The notes under the pieces were generated by a model that ran no database searches, had not been told where the DNA came from, and saw only the letters and a list, made by a program, of their open reading frames with translations. A stretch of DNA of 62,090 nucleotides from Actinokineospora sp. NBRC 105648 (GTDB lineage Bacteria > Actinomycetota > Actinomycetes > Mycobacteriales > Pseudonocardiaceae): NCBI RefSeq assembly GCF_030269645.1, contig NZ_BSTR01000046.1, positions 1 through 62,090 on the forward strand, written 5' to 3'. Below are positions 57,221 through 62,090 of the stretch, one piece after another (position 1 is the first letter of the stretch; every line of letters starts with the position of its first letter). A program made the position numbers and the translations under genes.

Positions 57221-59791
57221 TCAGAACTCGACGGCGACGGTCAGCTCGTCGGCGTCGGCGGTCAGCTCGAGAGCGGCCACCCGGCCCGCGGCCGACAGGT
57301 CGTCGGCCACCGAGCGGACCAGCGCCAGCTCGGCCTCAGTGCCGCGGGCCACCAGCCTGCTGACCGGGGTCACCATGGACACCTTGGCGTCGGACTTGGA
57401 CTTGCGCACCGAGCGCAGCACCGACGAGGCGGTGTCCAGCAGCGCGGGCGCGGGCGCCTCGGCGGACACGGCCAGCTCCGCGGCGGTCGGCCAGCTGCCG
57501 TGGTGCACCGAGCCCGGGCGCCACCACGACCAGACCTCCTCGGTGACGAACGGCAGGAACGGCGCGAACAGCCGCAGCAGCGTCGAGAGGGTCAACCCGA
57601 GGGCCGCCTGCGCCGACTGGGCGCGCTCGGCGCCGAGGTCGCCGTAGGCGCGGGACTTGACCAGCTCGACGTAGTCGTCGCAGAAGAACCAGAAGAACTG
57701 CTCGACCCGCTCCAGCGCCCGAGTGTAGTCGTAGCCCTCCAGGTCGGTGGTCACCTGGCCGACCACCTCGGCGAGCCGGGCCAGCAGCGCCACGTCCAGC
57801 GGCTCGGTGACCGAGGCCGGGTCGAGCGCGGCGGCCGCCGGGTCGTCAGCGGCGAAGGTGAGCACGAACCGGCTGGCGTTGAGGATCTTGATCGCCAGCC
57901 GCCTGCCGATCTTCATCTGGCCGGTGTCGAACGAGGTGTCCGCGCCCGGCCTGCCGCTGGCCGCCCAGTAGCGCACCGCGTCCGAACCGAACTCCTCCAG
58001 CAGGGCCTTCGGGGTGACCACGTTGCCCTTGGACTTCGACATCTTCTTGCGGTCGGGATCTAGGATCCACCCGGAGATGGCCGCGTGCTTCCACGGCAGC
58101 TCGCCGAACTCCAGGTGCGAGCGCAGCACGGTGGAGAACAGCCAGGTGCGGATGATGTCGTGGCCCTGCGGGCGCAGGTCCATCGGGAACACCTTGGCGA
58201 ACACCTCGTCGTCGGTGCCCCAGCCCGCGGCGATGAGCGGGCTGAGCGAGGAGGTGGCCCAGGTGTCGAGCACGTCCGGGTCGGCGACGAAACCGCCCGC
58301 CGCGCCGCGCTGGTCGGCGGTGTAGCCGGGCGGGACGTCGCTGCTCGGGTCGACCGGCAGGGTGTCCTCGGCGGGCACGATCGGGGCGTCGTGGTTCGGC
58401 TCGCCGTCGGCGTCGAGCGGGTACCACAGCGGGATCGGCACCCCGAAGAAGCGCTGCCTGCTGACCAGCCAGTCGCCGTTGAGGCCGCTGACCCAGTTCT
58501 CGTAGCCGGACCGCATGTACTCCGGGTGCCACTCCAACTGGCGGCCGAGCTCGAGCAGCCGCTGCTGCAGCGCCTCGTCGCGGCCACCGTTGCGGATGTA
58601 CCACTGCCGGGTGGTGATGATCTCCAACGGCTTGTCGCCGCGCTCGTAGAACTTGACCGGGTGCCGGATGGCCCGGGGCTCGCCGACTGCCCCGCCCTCG
58701 GCGCGCAGCAGCTCCAGGATGACCTCGCGGGCCTGCTTGCTGGTCTTCCCGGCGAGCTGGGCGTAGGACTCCTGGGCCGCGGCGGGCAGGTCGGCGGGCG
58801 GCTCGGCGACGACGCGGCCGTTGTAGTCGAGCACCGCGCGGGTGGGCAGGTTCAGCTCGCGCCACCAGATCACGTCGGTCATGTCGCCGAAGGTGCACAC
58901 CATGGCCACGCCGGTGCCCTTCTCCGGGTCGGCCAGCTTGTGCGCGCGGACCGGCACCCGGTGGCCGAAGAGCGGCACGGTGACCTCGGTGCCGAACAGC
59001 GGCTGGTAGCGCTCGTCATCGGGGTGGGCGACCAGCGCCACGCAGGCGGGCAGCAGCTCGGGCCGGGTGGTCTCGATGTGCACCGGGCCGGACTCGGCCT
59101 GGAACACCAGCCGGTGGTAGGCGCTGTCCTCCTCGCGGTCCTCCAGCTCGGCCTGGGCGACCGCGGTGCGGTAGGTGACGTCCCACAGCGTCGGGCCACC
59201 GGCCGAGTACGCCTCACCGCGGGCGAAGTTGCGCAGGAACGCGCGCTGCGACAGGCCGCGGGTGCGGTCGGAGATGGTGGCGTAGAGCAGGTTCCAGTCG
59301 ACCGAGACGCCCAGGTAGCGCCAGAGGTCCTCGAAGACCTGCTCGTCGAGGGCGGTCAGCTGGTTGCACAGCTCGACGAAGTTGCGCCGCGACACCCGGA
59401 TCGCCCGGCTGGGGGCCTTCTCCGGCGGGGTGAAGTCCGGGTCGTAGGGCAGCGACGGGTCGCACTGCACGCCGTAGTAGTTCTGCACCCGGCGCTCGGT
59501 CGGCAGGCCGTTGTCGTCCCAGCCCATCGGGTAGAACACGCTCAGGCCGGACATCCGCTTGAACCGCGCGACCACGTCGGTGTGGGTGTAGGAGAAGACG
59601 TGCCCCACGTGCAGCGACCCGCTCACGGTGGGCGGCGGCGTGTCGATCGAGTAGACCCGCTCGCGCGGCGCGTCCCGGTCGAACCGGTAGGTCCCGTCCT
59701 GCTCCCATACCCGCGCCCACTTGTCCTCCAGCCCGTCGAGTGACGGTTTGGCGGACGCGCGGGGGGAGGGAGGTGGCTGGACCTGAGTCAT
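57221..59791 (-). CDS. valS: Valyl-tRNA synthetase
   Basis: The 856-residue class I aminoacyl-tRNA synthetase charges tRNA-Val with valine. The HIGH motif is seen as SLHVGHVFSYTHTD near residue 60, the editing (CP1) domain follows (ETTRPELLPACVALVAHPDD), and the catalytic lysine motif is KKMSKSKGNV. The anticodon-binding domain is around residues 650-780. The C-terminal coiled-coil is short, which matches actinobacterial ValS of about 850 residues. Start MTQVQPPPSP at 59791. It is transcribed alone and followed by a strong hairpin. It is the only clearly essential housekeeping gene in the window. Confidence 0.97.
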   Translation of the reverse strand: MTQVQPPPSPRASAKPSLDGLEDKWARVWEQDGTYRFDRDAPRERVYSIDTPPPTVSGSLHVGHVFSYTHTDVVARFKRMSGLSVFYPMGWDDNGLPTERRVQNYYGVQCDPSLPYDPDFTPPEKAPSRAIRVSRRNFVELCNQLTALDEQVFEDLWRYLGVSVDWNLLYATISDRTRGLSQRAFLRNFARGEAYSAGGPTLWDVTYRTAVAQAELEDREEDSAYHRLVFQAESGPVHIETTRPELLPACVALVAHPDDERYQPLFGTEVTVPLFGHRVPVRAHKLADPEKGTGVAMVCTFGDMTDVIWWRELNLPTRAVLDYNGRVVAEPPADLPAAAQESYAQLAGKTSKQAREVILELLRAEGGAVGEPRAIRHPVKFYERGDKPLEIITTRQWYIRNGGRDEALQQRLLELGRQLEWHPEYMRSGYENWVSGLNGDWLVSRQRFFGVPIPLWYPLDADGEPNHDAPIVPAEDTLPVDPSSDVPPGYTADQRGAAGGFVADPDVLDTWATSSLSPLIAAGWGTDDEVFAKVFPMDLRPQGHDIIRTWLFSTVLRSHLEFGELPWKHAAISGWILDPDRKKMSKSKGNVVTPKALLEEFGSDAVRYWAASGRPGADTSFDTGQMKIGRRLAIKILNASRFVLTFAADDPAAAALDPASVTEPLDVALLARLAEVVGQVTTDLEGYDYTRALERVEQFFWFFCDDYVELVKSRAYGDLGAERAQSAQAALGLTLSTLLRLFAPFLPFVTEEVWSWWRPGSVHHGSWPTAAELAVSAEAPAPALLDTASSVLRSVRKSKSDAKVSMVTPVSRLVARGTEAELALVRSVADDLSAAGRVAALELTADADELTVAVEF

Positions 59792-59932
59792 GCGGGCATC
59801 CTAGCGACCGGCCCGGGCCTCGATCGGGGCCGGTCACCGGTGCCGTGCGCCCGGGCCGCCGCCCTGTCCGACGACCGCCCGGTCCGGCCACTGTCCCATC
59901 CGGCCACTGTCCCGGCAAGACCCGGGCACGGC
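59792..59932 (-). promoter_or_regulatory. Upstream region of valS
   Basis: This 141-base gap between the AraC stop and the valS start contains a 15-bp direct repeat, TCCGGCCACTGTCCC, twice around 59891-59922. No T-box leader is evident (no long conserved structure or T-box sequence). No promoter could be assigned with confidence. Confidence 0.3.
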
Positions 59933-60898
59933 TCATCCGCCGCCCTCGGCCCCGCTGTCATCGGTCCCGCTGTCCTCGCCTGCCCGGTAGCGCCCGGGGG
60001 GAACACCGAAGGCGCGGCGGAAGGCGGTGCTGAGGGCGAACTCGCTGGCGTAGCCGACGGTCGCGGCCACCTGGGCGACCGACAACTCCGGACGCTCGCG
60101 AAGCGTGCTGGCGGCCAGGTCCATCCGCCAGCGGGTGAGGTGCGCGACCGGGCTCTCGCCGACCAGCTCGCGGAAGCGCGGCGCGAAGGCCGCGCGGCTC
60201 ATGCCCGCGGCCCGGGCCAGGGTCTCGACCGTCCACGGGTGCGCGGCGGCGGTGTAGATCGCGGCCAGGGCCCGGCCGACGCGGTCGTCGGCGAGCGCGG
60301 CGCGCCACGGGACGGACTCGGCGGGACGCTCCAGTTCGGCCCGGATGCCTTGCAGGAGAACGAGCTCCACCAACCGGGCGGCGATCACGTCCGCGCCGGG
60401 GCGGCCGTCGCGGACCTCGCCGCGCAGGGTGTCCAGGAGCGCGGGCAGGCCGGGCACCGGGTCCTCGGGACCGGCCGGTCGGATGTGGACGATCGGCGGC
60501 AGCGCCCGCAACAGCAGCGCGCGGGCGGCGCCGGTGACGGTCAGGTCTGCGCACAGGACGACCGCGCGGGCGCCGTCGCCACCGAAGCGACGGCGGACCG
60601 AGAGGTCCGGGCCGACCTCGGGGGCGTGGTCGGTGATAGGGGCGCCCGGCTGGTGCGCCAGCGTGTGCTCGACCCCGTGCGGGAGCACGACCAGGTCGCC
60701 GGTGCGCGCGTGTGCCCGCTGGTCGGCGAGGTCGAGCCAGAGCTCCCCGTCGAGCACGTGGTGCAGGCCCACGGTGTCGCGCGCGCCGACCCGCGCACCC
60801 CACGGCGCGCCGAGCTCCACCCGGCCGAACCGGCTGGTCTCGACGCGCACCTGGCGCAGCAGCGTGCCGAGCACGTCAACGGGTGGACGATCGCGCAT
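59933..60898 (-). CDS. AraC-family regulator with cupin sensor domain
   Basis: The 321-residue protein has an N-terminal cupin_6-type sensor (DTVGLHHVLDGELWLDLADQ and GDLVVLPHGVEHTL). A C-terminal AraC double helix-turn-helix follows: TVETLARAAGMSRAAFAPRF, RELVGESPVAHLTRWRMDLA, then LSVAQVAATVGYASEFALST and AFRRAFGVPPGRYR. The family usually controls a divergent oxidoreductase or efflux gene, here the epimerase-like gene at 60983. ATG at 60898 is chosen; a start at 60919 would add seven residues. The C-terminal tail is Gly/Asp-rich. Confidence 0.93.
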   Translation of the reverse strand: MRDRPPVDVLGTLLRQVRVETSRFGRVELGAPWGARVGARDTVGLHHVLDGELWLDLADQRAHARTGDLVVLPHGVEHTLAHQPGAPITDHAPEVGPDLSVRRRFGGDGARAVVLCADLTVTGAARALLLRALPPIVHIRPAGPEDPVPGLPALLDTLRGEVRDGRPGADVIAARLVELVLLQGIRAELERPAESVPWRAALADDRVGRALAAIYTAAAHPWTVETLARAAGMSRAAFAPRFRELVGESPVAHLTRWRMDLAASTLRERPELSVAQVAATVGYASEFALSTAFRRAFGVPPGRYRAGEDSGTDDSGAEGGG

Positions 60899-60982
60899 GA
60901 GGCCTGGACTCTGACACATTCCCGCCGCCCCTGTCGCTTCCTACGGTGAAACGCGAACCCCCCCGGCACGAGGAGAGCACCG
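60899..60982. promoter_or_regulatory. Divergent promoter region, AraC regulator and epimerase
   Basis: This 84-base spacer holds the starts of both genes. AGGAGAG at 60971-60977 is the ribosome binding site for the TTG start. No palindrome is clear. Confidence 0.4.
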
Positions 60983-61861
60983 TTGGACATCTTCATCACC
61001 GGCGCGAGCGGCTACATCGGCTCGGCGCTGACCCGGACCCTGGTGGCCCGCGGACACCGGGTGCGCGGCCTGGCCCGCAGCACCGCAGCCGCCGCAGTGG
61101 TGCGCGCGAATGGCGCGGAGCCGGTCCTGGGCAGTCTCACCGACCTGGACGTGCTCGCCGCTGCCGCAGCCGCCGGGGACGGCGTGGCACACACCGGCGC
61201 CACCACCACCCCGGACCGCCCGGCTGTGGACGCGGCCGCGGTCACGGCCATGCTCGACCAGCTGACCGGCGGCGCCTTCGTCACCACGACCGGCGCGCCG
61301 CGGGCCCGGTCGTCGCGGGTGCCGGTCGTCGAGACCGACACCGCCGAGATCGCCGGACCGTTGGCGTGGCTGGCCGACGCCGAGGCGCGGGTGCTGGGCG
61401 CCGAGGGCGTGCGCGGCGCGGTCGTGCGACCGCCGATGGTCTACGGCGACGGCGCGGGACCGGTGGCCGGGCTCGTGCGCCAAGCCCGCGCGGACGGCAT
61501 CGCCCGGTATGTGGGGACCGGCGAGAACGTGTGGTCGATGGTGCACGTGCGCGACCTGGCACTCGGCTACGCCCTGCTCCTCGAGTCGACCGCGAGCGGC
61601 GTGTTCCACGCCGCTGAAACTGATCCGGTGCCCGTCGTCACCCTGACCACCGCGGTGGGCGCGGCGGCGGGCGTACCGGTGCGGTCCTGGGACCTGGCTG
61701 AGGCCCTGGCGACCCACGGCGGAATGGCGGGTTACCTGGCAGCCGACGCGGCACTCGACGGGGGCAGGCTGCGCGCGCTCGGCTGGGAACCGGTGTTCGG
61801 GATGGCGGTCGGCGGCGTCACGGGCGCCCTGGGCAACCCTGCGCAGGGGTACGCCACCTAG
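60983..61861 (+). CDS. NAD(P)-dependent epimerase/dehydratase-like protein (extended SDR)
   Basis: The 292-residue protein has the Rossmann start MDIFITGASGYIGSALTRTL, with the extended-SDR glycine motif GASGYIG. It then has [33 protein letters not shown] and VHVRDLALGYALLLE. The usual Y-x-x-x-K active site is not visible where expected, so it may be an atypical or NmrA/ferredoxin-type NAD(P)-binding reductase. TTG start at 60983 with AGGAGAG. It is divergent from the AraC gene, which probably controls it. Only AraC and repeats lie beside it, so no pathway can be given. Confidence 0.85.
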   Translation: MDIFITGASGYIGSALTRTLVARGHRVRGLARSTAAAAVVRANGAEPVLGSLTDLDVLAAAAAAGDGVAHTGATTTPDRPAVDAAAVTAMLDQLTGGAFVTTTGAPRARSSRVPVVETDTAEIAGPLAWLADAEARVLGAEGVRGAVVRPPMVYGDGAGPVAGLVRQARADGIARYVGTGENVWSMVHVRDLALGYALLLESTASGVFHAAETDPVPVVTLTTAVGAAAGVPVRSWDLAEALATHGGMAGYLAADAALDGGRLRALGWEPVFGMAVGGVTGALGNPAQGYAT

Positions 61862-61884
61862 CCACCTAAGGAATGTCTCCCAAG

Positions 61885-61994
61885 CCCGCTGAAGGCAACA
61901 GGATCCCGCACCCGCTGAGAGGCAACAGGGTCCAGACCCGCTAGAAGGCAAGAGAATCCCGACCCCGCTGGTACGCAACACCCGTTACGTTTGT
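61885..61994 (+). repeat. 26-bp tandem repeats and the B-side flank of E5
   Basis: Three 26-base units begin at 61885, 61911 and 61937 (CCCGCTGAAGGCAACAGGAT, CCCGCTGAGAGGCAACAGGG, CCCGCTAGAAGGCAAGAGAA as their first 20 bases). A fourth, altered unit CCCCGCTGGTACGCAACACC is itself the conserved flank next to E5. The flank of the palindromic elements thus appears to be a diverged repeat unit. Confidence 0.8.
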
Positions 61995-62090
61995 GCTCGA
62001 TTGGGTGGACTGCCTTCGTGTGGGGGGAGGCGACCGCTAAACTTGACCTGTGGTGGGGATGCCCTTCTCCCCACGCTTTTTCCCCACGCG
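61995..62090 (-). repeat. Palindromic element E5, cut by window edge
   Basis: It starts GCTCGATTGGGTGGACTGCC like E3, with the B arm (GGGGGGAGGCGACCGCTAAA) on the left. The loop region with GGGGATGCCCTTC and the start of the A side (CTTTTTCCCCACGCG) are present, but the closing arm lies beyond the window. Confidence 0.8.

Noticed and set aside
59792..59932. T-box riboswitch before valS
   Set aside because: The gap is only 141 bases and contains no T-box sequence or specifier-type stem.
61885..61962. Possible CRISPR array
   Set aside because: Units are directly adjacent 26-bp repeats with no spacers between them, and no cas gene is present.

Overview
The window is high-GC DNA with many GTG starts, tightly overlapping genes and an archaeal-type-length valyl-tRNA synthetase. 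It also carries an HxlR regulator with a C-terminal SCP2-like domain and a GntR/DasR-type operator. This points to a filamentous actinomycete, most likely a Pseudonocardiaceae relative of Actinokineospora, Saccharothrix or Actinosynnema. No rRNA, tRNA, CRISPR array or replication origin was seen.

Region 1 (about 0.5-19.5 kb) looks like a specialised-metabolite locus of an unfamiliar type. It holds four SAM methyltransferases (one PRMT-like), a class V aminotransferase, an ATP-grasp ligase and a homocysteine S-methyltransferase plus a decayed copy of it. It also holds two EF-hand proteins, two short beta-propellers, a UbiB/AarF-type kinase-fold protein and a 398-residue protein I do not recognise. 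Most strikingly, it has three OppA/DppA-type solute-binding proteins with no signal peptide and no permease nearby. An HxlR regulator sits in the middle. A shared motif (core CTT..GAAA followed by a TA-rich half) lies upstream of four transcription units, including the regulator's own, so I infer it is the regulator's operator.

Region 2 (19.5-31.7 kb) is mixed chromosomal and accessory DNA: a cytochrome P450, a renalase-like FAD oxidoreductase, a Sir2 deacylase, a lipoprotein, a secreted subtilisin, a LysR regulator and a gamma-glutamyltranspeptidase. It ends in palindromic repeats, one of which is split by an ISL3-family insertion sequence (29970-31378) flanked by an 8-bp duplication. The transposase of this element is frameshifted.

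Region 3 (31.7-54.8 kb) starts with an ABC-F ATPase and then holds a predicted NTP-dependent conflict island. A plus-strand operon encodes a 1269-residue TPR/CHAT caspase-like protein, an Hsp70, and an Xre/MbcA/ParS-like antitoxin with a RES-type toxin. A convergent nine-gene minus-strand operon, with genes overlapping or almost touching over 12.7 kb, encodes GrpE, Hsp70, a fibronectin-III protein, a GTPase, a GAP1-type GTPase-associated protein, a membrane zinc-ribbon GTPase, a small membrane protein, another Hsp70 and a vWA protein. A RES-like/TIR protein lies just upstream on the same strand. I infer a chaperone- and GTPase-gated system with NAD-consuming and protease effectors.

Region 4 (54.9-62.1 kb) has a nitroreductase and a secreted alpha/beta hydrolase in one operon under a near-perfect DasR-type palindrome. 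It is followed by valS, an AraC regulator with a divergent NAD(P)-binding epimerase-like protein, and another palindromic repeat running off the end.

Seven copies of a roughly 140-bp palindromic element (at 176, 19696, 29646, 29927, 40347, 40586 and 61995) punctuate the window. Their arms differ between copies, but the changes are largely matched in the opposite arm.
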